DNA of 64,000 nucleotides, taken from contig NZ_VYQF01000001.1 of the NCBI RefSeq assembly GCF_008710285.1, forward strand, positions 1,311,501-1,375,500. The letters run 5' to 3'. Shown here one piece after another: positions 46,304 to 55,204 of the stretch. The stretch's first letter is position 1. Each line of letters begins with the position of its first letter. Made by a program: the position numbers and the translations under genes. The DNA comes from Ginsengibacter hankyongi. GTDB lineage: Bacteria > Bacteroidota > Bacteroidia > Chitinophagales > Chitinophagaceae. The notes under the pieces are model-generated. The model made no database searches and had not been told where the DNA came from. It saw only the letters and a list, made by a program, of their open reading frames with translations.

Positions 46304-47491
46304 TTATTTCAGTATCTCAGTAACCTGCCCTGCACCTACCGTACGGCCACCTTCACGAATTGCAAATTTCAAACCTTTTTCCATTGCAATAGGAGCAATT
46401 AACTTAACGGTAAGGCTTGTATTATCACCAGGCATTACCATTTCAGTTCCTGCTGGTAATTCAACTTCACCCGTAACGTCAGTTGTTCTGAAATAGAACT
46501 GGGGGCGATATTTCTGGAAGAATGGAGTGTGACGTCCGCCTTCTTCTTTGCTTAATACATAAACTTCTCCTTTGAATTCTGTATGCGGAGTTATTGAACC
46601 TGGTTTGCAGAGTACCATACCACGACGGATCTGGGTTTTTTCAATACCACGTAATAACAAACCTGCATTATCACCAGCTTCGCCTTCGTCCAATAATTTT
46701 TTAAACATTTCAACACCCGTAACTGTAGAAGTTAATGGCTTTTCCATTAAACCTACGATTTCAACTCCTTCTCCTACTTTAATGCGACCTCTTTCAATAC
46801 GACCTGTAGCAACAGTTCCACGACCGGTAATTGAAAATACGTCTTCAACGCTCATAAGGAATGGCTGGTCAACAGGGCGGGGAGGTAACGGAATGTATGA
46901 ATCAACTGCATCCATTAAATCGTCAATAGCCTTAACCCATTTTGCGTCACCCGCCAAAGCTCCTGTTGCAGAACCTTTAATAATAGGAGTATTATCACCG
47001 TCGAAACCGTTTTTAGTTAACAGTTCACGAATTTCCATTTCAACTAATTCGATCAATTCAGGATCATCTACCAAATCAACTTTGTTCATGAAAACTACCA
47101 TACGTGGCACACCTACCTGGCGGGCCAACAGGATATGCTCTCTTGTTTGTGGCATAGGGCCATCAGTAGCGGCAACCACTAAAATGGCGCCATCCATCTG
47201 GGCCGCACCTGTAATCATATTCTTTACATAATCCGCGTGACCTGGGCAATCTACGTGTGCATAGTGACGATTTGCAGTCGCGTATTCAACGTGAGCAGTA
47301 TTAATTGTAATACCCCTTTCTTTTTCTTCAGGAGCACCATCAATATCATCATAATTTCTTTTTTCCGCTAAACCTTTTTTAGACAAAATATCGGTTATAG
47401 CGGCTGTTAGCGTTGTTTTACCATGATCCACGTGACCGATAGTACCAACGTTAACGTGGGGTTTATCCCTTTTAAAATTCTCTTTTGCCAT
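46304..47491 (-). CDS. tuf: Elongation factor Tu
   Basis: The 395-residue EF-Tu, which delivers aminoacyl-tRNA to the ribosome. Domain I has the G1 loop GHVDHGKT (19-26), the switch I region [13 protein letters not shown]3 DCPGHADY and G4 NKVD; domains II and III follow with [11 protein letters not shown] and [14 protein letters not shown]. Length is standard. Embedded in a tRNA cluster as in many bacteria (tRNA-Gly upstream, tRNA-Trp downstream). Confidence 0.98.
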   Translation of the reverse strand: MAKENFKRDKPHVNVGTIGHVDHGKTTLTAAITDILSKKGLAEKRNYDDIDGAPEEKERGITINTAHVEYATANRHYAHVDCPGHADYVKNMITGAAQMDGAILVVAATDGPMPQTREHILLARQVGVPRMVVFMNKVDLVDDPELIELVEMEIRELLTKNGFDGDNTPIIKGSATGALAGDAKWVKAIDDLMDAVDSYIPLPPRPVDQPFLMSVEDVFSITGRGTVATGRIERGRIKVGEGVEIVGLMEKPLTSTVTGVEMFKKLLDEGEAGDNAGLLLRGIEKTQIRRGMVLCKPGSITPHTEFKGEVYVLSKEEGGRHTPFFQKYRPQFYFRTTDVTGEVELPAGTEMVMPGDNTSLTVKLIAPIAMEKGLKFAIREGGRTVGAGQVTEILK

Positions 47492-47567
47492 TGTGTTTGT
47501 TTTAATTTTTGTTTTAAAAATGTTTCTTTTGCCGCCCTATAATACATTTATGCAGCAATTCTTATTG

Positions 47568-47640
47568 AGCGGAAGACGAGTCTCGAACTCGCGACCTATA
47601 GCTTGGAAGGCTATCGCTCTACCAATTGAGCTACTTCCGC
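47568..47640 (-). tRNA. tRNA-Gly (anticodon TCC)
   Basis: Minus-strand cloverleaf with acceptor GCGGAAG/CTTCCGC, D arm AGCTC...GAGC, anticodon stem ATAGC/GCTAT with loop CTTCCAA giving TCC, and T arm GCGAG-TTCGAGA-CTCGT. Lies 76 bp before tuf. Confidence 0.93.
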
Positions 47641-47684
47641 TTATTATTCTAGTTTATTATTAAAAACTATTTCCAATAATTCTG

Positions 47685-47756
<72 letters not shown>

Positions 47757-47830
47757 TTGAAAGAAGTCCACCTCATCTATTTCAAATAACTTTTTATTTT
47801 GTTTAAAAACAACTTAAACAATATTTAAAG

Positions 47831-47912
47831 TGGGCAGTGGTGGATTCGAACCACCGAAGTCGAAGACAGCGGATTTACAGTCCGCCCCATTTGGCCACTC
47901 TGGTAACTGCCC
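47831..47912 (-). tRNA. tRNA-Tyr (anticodon GTA)
   Basis: An 82-nt class II tRNA on the minus strand: acceptor GGGCAGT/ACTGCCC, anticodon loop ACTGTAAAT giving GTA, a long variable arm (GTCTTCGACTTC), and T arm GGTGG-TTCGAAT-CCACC. Discriminator A. Confidence 0.94.
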
Positions 47913-47962
47913 TTCCAATTGGTTCCTGGCAATTTTCTAATTGCTTATTGCCATTTTAACTG

Positions 47963-48036
47963 AGCCAGTGGAGGGATTCGAACCCCCGACCAGCTGATTA
48001 CAAATCAGCTGCTCTGGCCAACTGAGCTACACTGGC
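47963..48036 (-). tRNA. tRNA-Thr (anticodon TGT)
   Basis: Minus-strand cloverleaf: acceptor GCCAGTG/CACTGGC, anticodon stem CTGAT/ATCAG with loop TTGTA giving TGT, T arm GGGGG-TTCGAAT-CCCTC. It is the first gene of the tRNA-tuf unit. Confidence 0.93.
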
Positions 48037-48108
48037 AATTGCAGCAAACACACATTTGTAATGAACTTCCCAAATTTGCATACCTCTATAGGTTATTTTT
48101 TGGGAAGG

Positions 48109-48116
48109 CAAAGGTA
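48109..48116 (-). promoter_or_regulatory. -7 box of the tRNA-Thr/Tyr/Thr/Gly-tuf unit
   Basis: TACCTTTG on the minus strand fits TAnnTTTG, 72 nt before tRNA-Thr(TGT). The leader contains CTTCCCAAA...TTTGGGAAG, able to pair. No TTG at the ideal -33 distance. Confidence 0.45.
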
Positions 48117-48263
48117 ATGGAAAATGTTTAATGGAAAAATTTTGAAAAATAAAAATTATTGTCAGTAAACTAGTTGGCTCATCGGAAAGAAAACTCTTAT
48201 TATTCCTGAAATAATTAAGAATTATTTTATGAAATACTAAAATCATTTCAAAATTGTGGGTTC

Positions 48264-48289
48264 AAAAAAAATCCCCCGAAACGGGGGAT
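48264..48289 (-). terminator. Rho-independent terminator after hpf
   Basis: A perfect eight-base-pair stem ATCCCCCG/CGGGGGAT with a three-base loop and a following run of T on the minus strand, 25 nt past the hpf stop. Confidence 0.92.
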
Positions 48290-48313
48290 ACATTTAAAAC
48301 CTTTTATTTAGAT

Positions 48314-48613
48314 TCAGGCTGCCATCTTTTCTTTTTTTCTTTTCATTTGTGTTATAACCGATTCTAATGCTATATCAAAACTTTCTTCAAAAGATTTCGA
48401 AGAATGCTTTACAAAAAAATCGTGCCTGGGTACATGTACCTTAATTTCAGCAACCTTGTCTTTAATATTGTGAACCACATTATCCAGCTTTAAAAAAACA
48501 TCTACCTTGGTAATTCGTTCGTGAAATTGTGCAAGTTTAGAGAGTTTCTTCTCCACATAGGTAACCAATTTTGTGTCTGCTTCAAAATGCAGAGTTTGAA
48601 TTTTAACGTTCAT
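48314..48613 (-). CDS. hpf: Ribosome hibernation-promoting factor, short form
   Basis: A 99-residue HPF/YfiA protein. The ATG at 48611-48613 gives the family start MNVKIQTLHFEAD; an ATG three codons earlier is also possible, and a longer upstream frame has no family similarity. VYFKL-like strand VDVFLKLDN and VAEIKVHVPRHDFFVKHSSKSFEESFDIALE are typical. The basic tail QMKRKKEKMAA is short, so this is the short form lacking the dimerisation domain. Lies 170 bp after xerC. Confidence 0.93.
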   Translation of the reverse strand: MNVKIQTLHFEADTKLVTYVEKKLSKLAQFHERITKVDVFLKLDNVVHNIKDKVAEIKVHVPRHDFFVKHSSKSFEESFDIALESVITQMKRKKEKMAA

Positions 48614-48783
48614 AGAATTCATAAATTTTAACAGTGAACAATAAATATAATTTCGATTAGATTTAGACGGTGGTAAGCAATAAACAATTTTGAGGAGAGA
48701 CATAAAAACTGTTTGAATGAAGTTACATTCCAGAACGCATTTTTCAAAGAAAAATTTCATAATTATTTATATCCGCGAAAGAT

Positions 48784-49686
48784 TTATGATTTAGGATGGG
48801 CCAGCTTGTGCACCTCTTTTAATTTATCAATTGAATTATGAGTATAAATTTGAGTAGAAGCAAGGCTTGCGTGGCCGAGAAGCTCTTTTATCGCATTAAT
48901 ATCGGCTCCGTTATTTGTTAAGTGCGTTGCAAAACTATGTCGTAGAACATGCGGGCTTTTTCTTTCATTGGTAGAAACATCGCCGAGGCATTTTTTTACG
49001 ACATTATATACATATTTTGGGTATAATTTTTTGCCCTTTTTATTAATAAGCAAAAAAGATTTTTGGGTGTCGCCGGATAAAAAATTCTTGCCGGCATTAT
49101 AACTGTCAATTTCCCTTAATAATGCATTATTTACCGGAATTATTCTTTCCTTATTACCTTTCCCTAATACCTTAATAGCGCCATTACTCTTATCAATATG
49201 TGATTCTTTTATATTAATAAGTTCACTAAGCCTTATACCTGTTTGATAAAAAATCAGCAGCAAAAGCCTGTTTGTTTTACCTTCCCAGGTATCCGGAAAT
49301 TCTGTATCATTAAACAATGTTTTAAGGTCTTTTTGTGCAACAAAAGAAGGAAGCCGTTTGCTTATTTTTAATGAAACAATCGCGGATACCGGGTTAACCT
49401 CGATTTTATTCATTTTAAGCTGGTACTTGAAAAATGATTTGAGAGTAGATATTTTACGGTTAATAGATTTAGAGGCAATCTTATCTTCCTTTAAGGAGGC
49501 AAGCCAGGAACGAACTATCGACGAAGAAATTTCGGCTAATTCCAAAGAATTATATTGTAAAACAACAAAATCAAAAAAACCTGCCAGGTCATTCTCATAA
49601 GAAATGATGGTATGCCTGGAATATCGCTTTTGAAAAGTAAGATAATTCAAAAATTCCCGAATAGGATAATTTTCAGTTACAGGCAT
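48784..49686 (-). CDS. xerC: Tyrosine recombinase XerC/XerD-like
   Basis: A 300-residue site-specific recombinase. The SAM-like N-terminal DNA-binding domain (FLNYLTFQKRYSRHTIISYENDL) is followed by the catalytic domain with the full set R152 (TGIRLSEL), H246 and R249 (HVLRHSFATHL), H272 (LGHASLAST) and nucleophile Y281 (QIYTH). Length and flanking housekeeping genes (rpsU, hpf) argue for the chromosomal dimer-resolution enzyme and against a mobile-element integrase. Its ATG abuts the T-run of the rpsU terminator. Confidence 0.9.
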   Translation of the reverse strand: MPVTENYPIREFLNYLTFQKRYSRHTIISYENDLAGFFDFVVLQYNSLELAEISSSIVRSWLASLKEDKIASKSINRKISTLKSFFKYQLKMNKIEVNPVSAIVSLKISKRLPSFVAQKDLKTLFNDTEFPDTWEGKTNRLLLLIFYQTGIRLSELINIKESHIDKSNGAIKVLGKGNKERIIPVNNALLREIDSYNAGKNFLSGDTQKSFLLINKKGKKLYPKYVYNVVKKCLGDVSTNERKSPHVLRHSFATHLTNNGADINAIKELLGHASLASTQIYTHNSIDKLKEVHKLAHPKS

Positions 49687-49729
49687 AAAAAAACGGTAGC
49701 TGTAAAGTTAATAAACCTAAGCTATCCGT
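49687..49729 (-). terminator. Terminator between rpsU and xerC
   Basis: On the minus strand the stem ACGGATAGCT/AGCTACCGT (one bulge, 18-base loop) is followed by seven T residues that end directly at the xerC ATG. It probably limits xerC expression to readthrough. Confidence 0.75.
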
Positions 49730-49751
49730 AAGAAGATATAATTAAGATATT

Positions 49752-49949
49752 CTACGCTTCTATTTTACCGCTGGCAATTTGTTGTTTGTAAACTGCCTTC
49801 AAAATCTCACCACGCCTCTTTACTGAAGGCTTGGTAAAAGACTGGCGCTCACGAAGCTGCAGTAATGTGCGGCTTTTCTCAAATTTTTTCTTGTACTTTT
49901 TGAGCGCTTTATCAATATTTTCGCAATCTTTTGAATCAATAATGAGCAT
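49752..49949 (-). CDS. rpsU: Ribosomal protein S21
   Basis: A 65-residue S21. The ATG at 49947-49949 gives MLIIDSKDCENIDKALKKYKKKFEK, the standard start; QLRERQSFTKPSVKRRGEILKA is the basic C-terminal part. An upstream extension of the frame is not S21-like. S21 of Bacteroidota is linked to hiding the anti-Shine-Dalgarno, which fits the lack of Shine-Dalgarno sequences here. Confidence 0.95.
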   Translation of the reverse strand: MLIIDSKDCENIDKALKKYKKKFEKSRTLLQLRERQSFTKPSVKRRGEILKAVYKQQIASGKIEA

Positions 49950-50047
49950 AAAATTTTTCCTTTTATTTTTTTTAGGAATGCGAAGATAAAGTAAATTTTT
50001 AAATTTAGAAATCATAAGCCAGAAAAGCTCATTTAAAAACCATAACC

Positions 50048-50635
50048 ATGTTTACCGGAATTATTGAAGCGCTTGGAACAATTCAAAGCGTCTCCGTCGA
50101 CAGAACGAACAAAACATTTTGGATTAATAGCAATATTTCTTCCCAATTAAAAATTGATGAAAGCCTTTGTCATAACGGTGTATGTCTTACGGTAGAAGAT
50201 ATTAACGACAATAAATACCAGGTAACCGCCATACAGGAAACTTTGGAAAAGACAAACCTGCAAAACTGGAAACAAGGAGACGTTATAAATCTCGAACGTG
50301 CCATGCAAATGAATGGCCGTATTGATGGACACATTGTTCAGGGGCATGTAGATGGAACCGCGAAATGTATTTTGAAGAAAGACCTTGATGGAAGCTTTGA
50401 ATTTATTTTCAGTTTTGATGAAAATAAAGCTGCTTTAATAATAGAGAAAGGCTCGATATGTGTTAATGGAGTTAGCCTTACTGCTTTTAATGTTGCCCGA
50501 AATACTTTTGCCGTTGCCATAATTCCTTACACATTTGAACATACTAACTTCAAAAATATTAAAGAAGGCGATACTGTAAATTTAGAGTTTGATATGTTGG
50601 GCAAATATGTGGCACGCATTCAATCTCTGCAATAA
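50048..50635 (+). CDS. ribE: Riboflavin synthase alpha chain
   Basis: A 195-residue enzyme joining two 6,7-dimethyl-8-ribityllumazine molecules to riboflavin. Two homologous barrels are seen: the first starts MFTGIIEALGTIQSV with SLCHNGVCLTVEDI, and the second has RIDGHIVQGHVDGTAK with GSICVNGVSLTAFNV. The family's S/N-x-x-C-x-x-G-V-x-L-T motif is present in both. Divergent from rpsU (98 bp) and convergent with the MBL gene (8 bp between stops). Confidence 0.95.
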   Translation: MFTGIIEALGTIQSVSVDRTNKTFWINSNISSQLKIDESLCHNGVCLTVEDINDNKYQVTAIQETLEKTNLQNWKQGDVINLERAMQMNGRIDGHIVQGHVDGTAKCILKKDLDGSFEFIFSFDENKAALIIEKGSICVNGVSLTAFNVARNTFAVAIIPYTFEHTNFKNIKEGDTVNLEFDMLGKYVARIQSLQ

Positions 50636-50643
50636 TATTGCCT

Positions 50644-52047
50644 TTACGTTAAACCAATTTCCCAATGCCTTTGCGGAATTTCAACATCAGTAAAACCTTT
50701 ACCTAACAGGCGGTTTTTAAAATCTACCTGTACATCATAATCTCCGTGAACTAGAAATAATTTCTTCACCTGCTTTGGATCCTGGCACGCAAGCCATTGG
50801 CTCAAATCCTGGTAATCACCATGTGCACTCATACTTTTAATTTCTCCAATTTCTGCATGCACCTCATGGGCTTGTCCAAAAATGCCCACTTCTTTTGGGT
50901 GCAATTTTAATCTTCCTCCCAATGAATTAGGTTCGCAATAACCGGAAAGTAAAATTGAATTGCGGCTATTTTCAATATTATTACTGATATGATGTTTCAC
51001 TCTTCCTGCTTCTGCCATACCACTTGCGGAAATAATAACACATGGTTCATTCAAATAATTAAGTGACTTACTTTCCTCAACACTTTTAATAAAATGCAAT
51101 CCCTTAAAACCAAAGGGATCCTCATCACTCATTAATAATTTTTGAATACGGTTATTAAAATATTTAGGATAGCTTTTAATAATATCAGTTGCTTCAAGGC
51201 TTAACGGGCTGTCAACAAAATATTTTACAGGTGGTAAACTGTTTTCATTTTCAAGCTGGTTTAAAAAAAATAAAATTTCCTGCGTACGTCCCACACTAAA
51301 TGCAGGAATAATCAATTTCCCTTTTTTTTGTAAACATGTTTTTGTTACCCATTGCAAAAGTGCATCGGCTGTGCCTGTAACCTCATCATGCAATTTATTT
51401 CCATAGGTTGATTCCATAATAATATAATCGGCCTGCGGAAAAACCCCGGGCGATTTTAATATAACATCCCTGTATCTTCCGACATCGCCGGAGAAAGTAA
51501 GACGTGTTTCTTTCCCGTTTTCATTTATTTTTAAATGAACGGTTGTGCTGCCAATTATATGGCCCGCATCAAGATACATGAATTGAACATTTTCGTCTAT
51601 CCTATGCCATTGGCCATAATTTACTATCACAAAATAATCAAGTGCTTTTACCGCATCTTCCATTCCATATAAAGGCTGCAGATAAGGCTGTCCTTGTGCT
51701 GCACGTGTTTTGTTTTCAAACTTTATATCATTTTCCTGTATGCCGGCGCTATCAGCCATAAGAATTGCTGATAAATCTTTTGTTGCATCGTTTGCAAAAA
51801 TTTTCCCGGTAAATCCGTCTTTAACCAACTTTGGTATAAGGCCACTGTGATCCACATGCGCATGCGATAGAATTAAGTAATCTATTTCCGCAGGTATAAA
51901 TCCAAAATCGCGATTCAATGTATCAGTTTCATTTCCCATTCCCTGGAACATTCCGCAATCAAGTAAATATTTTTTGCCGTTTTTTAAAGTGAGTAAATGT
52001 TTGGATCCTGTAACGGTACGGGCTGCCCCATGAAATGCAATCTTCAT
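50644..52047 (-). CDS. MBL-fold/beta-CASP metallo-hydrolase
   Basis: A 467-residue two-zinc hydrolase of the beta-CASP group, probably an RNase. Motif 2 is SHAHVDHSGLIP (about 60-71), further metal ligands lie in DAGHIIGSTTVHL and FSGDVGRYRD, the beta-CASP part has YIIMESTYGNKLHDE and CVIISASGMAEAGRVKHH. The final RMMBL-like segment has SAHGDYQDLSQWL and LVHGDYDVQVDF. Length and layout match bacterial YSH1/CPSF-like enzymes. Transcribed alone. Confidence 0.9.
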   Translation of the reverse strand: MKIAFHGAARTVTGSKHLLTLKNGKKYLLDCGMFQGMGNETDTLNRDFGFIPAEIDYLILSHAHVDHSGLIPKLVKDGFTGKIFANDATKDLSAILMADSAGIQENDIKFENKTRAAQGQPYLQPLYGMEDAVKALDYFVIVNYGQWHRIDENVQFMYLDAGHIIGSTTVHLKINENGKETRLTFSGDVGRYRDVILKSPGVFPQADYIIMESTYGNKLHDEVTGTADALLQWVTKTCLQKKGKLIIPAFSVGRTQEILFFLNQLENENSLPPVKYFVDSPLSLEATDIIKSYPKYFNNRIQKLLMSDEDPFGFKGLHFIKSVEESKSLNYLNEPCVIISASGMAEAGRVKHHISNNIENSRNSILLSGYCEPNSLGGRLKLHPKEVGIFGQAHEVHAEIGEIKSMSAHGDYQDLSQWLACQDPKQVKKLFLVHGDYDVQVDFKNRLLGKGFTDVEIPQRHWEIGLT

Positions 52048-52116
52048 AATTCGTTGTATAAATTAACAATGTAAATTGAAGGTAAGAAATCAAACTGCAA
52101 AATGATTTGCCAGAGT

Positions 52117-52611
52117 TTATTTCCCAGGAGATTTTGTTTTAAAAGACCATGTAAATAAAAATTCAGCGACTATTTCTCCGAATTTATTTTTACCGGTTGA
52201 TTTTGCAATTGCGCTTTTCCCTTCTCCTGTTTTAACAGCCTCGTCAATTATTGATGCAATTTCTTCTCCCTGCTCACAAGTAAAAAAAATAGTACCCGTC
52301 GCTTTTTTAAAATATGTTGCTTCCATTTTTGTTACAAGCATTGATATCGATGGCTTTCTTTCATACACGTTGCTCAATGCAATAGTTCCAGTGCTCATTT
52401 CTGCTGCCATTGCAAGCGAAGCAAAATAAGTGGAATGAAATGGGTTTTGTGTAAGCCATTTATAAGGAACAGATGTAACACATCTTTCTTCATTAATTTC
52501 TCTCACTTTGACTCCTGAAAAAAAAGCGGCAGGGAGCCGGGTCAATAAATACATCCTGAATTTGAAAGGGTGATTTGCAAGTTTAAAAAATCTTTGTTGA
52601 GAAGAATTCAT
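52117..52611 (-). CDS. DUF4442 hot-dog fold protein (thioesterase-like)
   Basis: A 164-residue hot-dog fold protein of the DUF4442 group. NPFHSTYFASLAMAAEMSTGTIAL is the central helix, with the S-T/H region where related PaaI thioesterases carry their catalytic residues, but no proven acidic nucleophile is visible. VREINEERCVTSVPYKWLTQNP and GEIVAEFLFTWSFK are the flanking strands. Likely acts on an acyl-CoA, or is a non-catalytic relative. Cytoplasmic; 69 bp upstream of the MBL gene. Confidence 0.8.
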   Translation of the reverse strand: MNSSQQRFFKLANHPFKFRMYLLTRLPAAFFSGVKVREINEERCVTSVPYKWLTQNPFHSTYFASLAMAAEMSTGTIALSNVYERKPSISMLVTKMEATYFKKATGTIFFTCEQGEEIASIIDEAVKTGEGKSAIAKSTGKNKFGEIVAEFLFTWSFKTKSPGK

Positions 52612-52620
52612 AATTGTCTA

Positions 52621-52680
52621 TTTAGCCCCACCCCCAACCTCCCGAAAAATCGGGACAGGATCTCTCCTAAAGGAGAAGGA
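52621..52680. repeat. GCCCCACCCCCAACC...CTAAAGGAGAAGG intergenic repeat
   Basis: A locally GC-rich patch between the DUF4442 and pbpC genes with two short palindromes (CCCGAAAAATCGGG and CTCCTAAAGGAG). It resembles intergenic repeats common in Bacteroidota genomes; no coding potential is seen. Confidence 0.55.
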
Positions 52681-52772
52681 ACAAAACCTTCGCCGGGCGT
52701 GGATTGTAAAAGAACCATATTTTTTTGCATTAACAACATCGTACATCAAACTTCGTACACCGCATATTGTAT

Positions 52773-55163
52773 TCACTTCTCTTTCTCCAATATTTCAAAC
52801 TCCCTGCTAATGCTTTCCCCGTTTTCATCTACAATAGTAAGTAAATGTTTGCCGGGAGAAGGGCTTGCAGCCATTTGATGAAAATTTATTGTGGTACCAA
52901 TATACTCATCATCGAGATGCCAGAAAATTTTACTTCCCGGTTTCCGGTTAGCGGCAGTGAAAATTGTTTTTCCACGTTTCCCATCTATTTCCAATGGCAC
53001 GTAAATTTTAGCGCCTTGTACGGGATATATTAATTCCATTTGCTTTCCTGTTTCGGCAAACTCACAGCCAGGCTTAAACGAAGGCAGTGGTTTATAATCA
53101 TGGTTCTTCTGTTTGTAATACCATTCCATCGCAGGCGTTAACACAAACCAGCTTTTGTGAATCATATTGGAAGGAGATTCACAACTTTCATTTACCCGGT
53201 AAATGCCTGTTGGGTCTAAATGAATCAATTTATGATAGGGGCATAACGGTGACCTGTACCCGTTTTTTGGTACCATAATCGTATCGACATCCGGACAATC
53301 AATATTTGCCCTAAAGCCACTTTCACGGCATACCGGAATAAAAGCAAAATTATTTGCAGGTTTTGAAAACCATTTTGATGAAGGCAATTCACGAAAAATA
53401 TCAAACATAATCGGAGCTGAAGTCTGAACACCAATCAGCCCGGCCCTTCCTTCCCCATCTGTATTGCCCGCCCACACAGCAACAACATATTTTGGCGTAA
53501 CGCCTATTGCCCACGCATCCCTGAAGCCAAAGCTCGTGCCTGTTTTCCAGGCTATTTGTTGTGATGAAGAAAATTCCTGCCACAATCCTTCCTCACCGGG
53601 ACGCATCACTTCTTCCATTGCCTGGAAAGCAAACCATATAGACGTGGCATCTAAAGAATTAATAACATCATCCGCAGATTTTTTTATCGGCTTATTACTT
53701 ACAAGATAATTGGGCGCATGAAAATCTTCTTTTAAAGCAACTCCATTATTTTTTTTCTGATGATTTAAAGTACGTGCCATACCTGCATAAATTCCCGCAA
53801 GATCCCACATGGTTATTTCACCACCTCCAAGGATTAATGAAAGGCCATAATTATCTGCCGGTTTATTGAGTGTTGTAATTCCAAGTTGTTTCAGCAAATC
53901 ATAAAATCGTTGATATTTATATCGCTGCAATAATTTCACCGCAGGAATATTTAAAGAGCGTGCCAGCGCAATAGACGCAGGAACAGCGCCATCATAACCC
54001 AGGTCAAAATTTTGCGGAGCATATCCTCCTATCTGCGTTGGAATATCAGGAACAAGCGAGTTGGGTAAAATCATTCCATCACTAAACATTGCTGCATACA
54101 ATATCGGCTTTAAAGCGCTGCCGGGGCTTCTTGGCGCTTTTATAACGTCTACATCACTTTCAAGCTCTGCATTTTTGGTATCATAAATATTCCCAACATA
54201 AGCTAATACATTTCCTGTTTCAACATCCAGCACCAATGCACAGGCATTATTAATTCCATTTCCTTTTAAAACATTGTGATGCTGATTTAAAATATCAATT
54301 ACATTTTTTTGAAGGTTGATATCAATTGTTGTTTTAGATCTTGATGGCAAACTTTTATTAACCTGCGCTTCTTGTTTAAATCTTTGCAACAGATGCGGAG
54401 CAAGTTGCGGTAAAGAAACCGGCTCTCCGGGAAGCGGTTCTAATTTCGAAAGATAACAGGTTGATTGATCAATAATTTTATTCGTCAGCAATTTATCCAG
54501 CAATGCATTCCTTTTTTTTAAGAGCACCTGCCTGTTTTTACCGGGATGTACTAACGCTGGTGCATTTGGCAAAACAGCCAACGATGCCATTTCACCCCAG
54601 CTTAATTTTTCAGGGCTGCGCCCAAAATATCTCCACGATGCAGCATCCAGCCCAACTACGTTACTTCCGAATGGCGCTTCGGATGCATACAACGCCATGA
54701 TTTGTTTTTTGGAATAGCTGCATTCCAATCTTACAGATTGAATACTCTCAATAATTTTTTCCCAGATGTTTCTTTTAGTTTCATGGCGGCTTAAGCGTAT
54801 AACCTGCATCGTTAGTGTGCTGCCGCCTTGCACCACTTCCTTGCTTCTCACATTCCTTAAAGTTGCTCTTGAAAATGCAATTATATCAACTCCGGGATGG
54901 CTATAAAATCTTTTATCTTCAAATGTGGTGATGCATTTTATAAATTTATCCGGCACATTTTCATCGTAAGGAAAACGCCATTGCCCATCCGCAGCAATAG
55001 ATGCATTCAAGAGATTGCCATCTTTATCCTCAATAACAAAACTTGTGGGAGCATTAAATAATTTTGAAGGAAGACAAAAGTAAAACCAGGTGTATAAACC
55101 CACAGCTATCAGAAAGAAAAACTTTATTTTAAGAGGGATTTTTGACATGGAGCGAGCAAACAT
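52773..55163 (-). CDS. pbpC: Penicillin-binding protein 1C (transglycosylase/transpeptidase)
   Basis: A 796-residue class A PBP. After a short cytoplasmic part and one membrane anchor (about 12-30) comes the GT51 domain with ITTFEDKRFYSHPGVD (catalytic Glu) and VVQGGSTLTMQVIRL. The transpeptidase domain has S-A-L-K in PRSPGSALKP, S-L-N in ARSLNIP, and K-T-G in AWKTGTSFGF. A C-terminal BiPBP_C domain (from about 700) ends the protein. A second ATG five codons in (MSKIPLK) may be the real start. PBP1C is usually paired with a YfhM-type alpha-2-macroglobulin; here that gene is 2.4 kb away behind three other genes. Confidence 0.93.
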   Translation of the reverse strand: MFARSMSKIPLKIKFFFLIAVGLYTWFYFCLPSKLFNAPTSFVIEDKDGNLLNASIAADGQWRFPYDENVPDKFIKCITTFEDKRFYSHPGVDIIAFSRATLRNVRSKEVVQGGSTLTMQVIRLSRHETKRNIWEKIIESIQSVRLECSYSKKQIMALYASEAPFGSNVVGLDAASWRYFGRSPEKLSWGEMASLAVLPNAPALVHPGKNRQVLLKKRNALLDKLLTNKIIDQSTCYLSKLEPLPGEPVSLPQLAPHLLQRFKQEAQVNKSLPSRSKTTIDINLQKNVIDILNQHHNVLKGNGINNACALVLDVETGNVLAYVGNIYDTKNAELESDVDVIKAPRSPGSALKPILYAAMFSDGMILPNSLVPDIPTQIGGYAPQNFDLGYDGAVPASIALARSLNIPAVKLLQRYKYQRFYDLLKQLGITTLNKPADNYGLSLILGGGEITMWDLAGIYAGMARTLNHQKKNNGVALKEDFHAPNYLVSNKPIKKSADDVINSLDATSIWFAFQAMEEVMRPGEEGLWQEFSSSQQIAWKTGTSFGFRDAWAIGVTPKYVVAVWAGNTDGEGRAGLIGVQTSAPIMFDIFRELPSSKWFSKPANNFAFIPVCRESGFRANIDCPDVDTIMVPKNGYRSPLCPYHKLIHLDPTGIYRVNESCESPSNMIHKSWFVLTPAMEWYYKQKNHDYKPLPSFKPGCEFAETGKQMELIYPVQGAKIYVPLEIDGKRGKTIFTAANRKPGSKIFWHLDDEYIGTTINFHQMAASPSPGKHLLTIVDENGESISREFEILEKEK

Positions 55164-55204
55164 GCAGGTTTGAAAATACCGTTTAGGCGTATTTTTTTGA
55201 GAAG

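Noticed and set aside
46572-47231. A 219-codon frame on the plus strand inside tuf
   Set aside because: It is the antisense shadow of a highly conserved gene, with composition dictated by EF-Tu codons.
48614-48760. N-terminal extension of HPF by 49 codons
   Set aside because: The extension has no HPF similarity, while the ATG at 48611-48613 gives the conserved start of the short HPF family.
48784-49686. XerC-like gene as a mobile-element integrase next to tRNA genes
   Set aside because: No attachment-site duplication of a tRNA end, no phage or plasmid genes nearby, and the rpsU-hpf neighbourhood is housekeeping.
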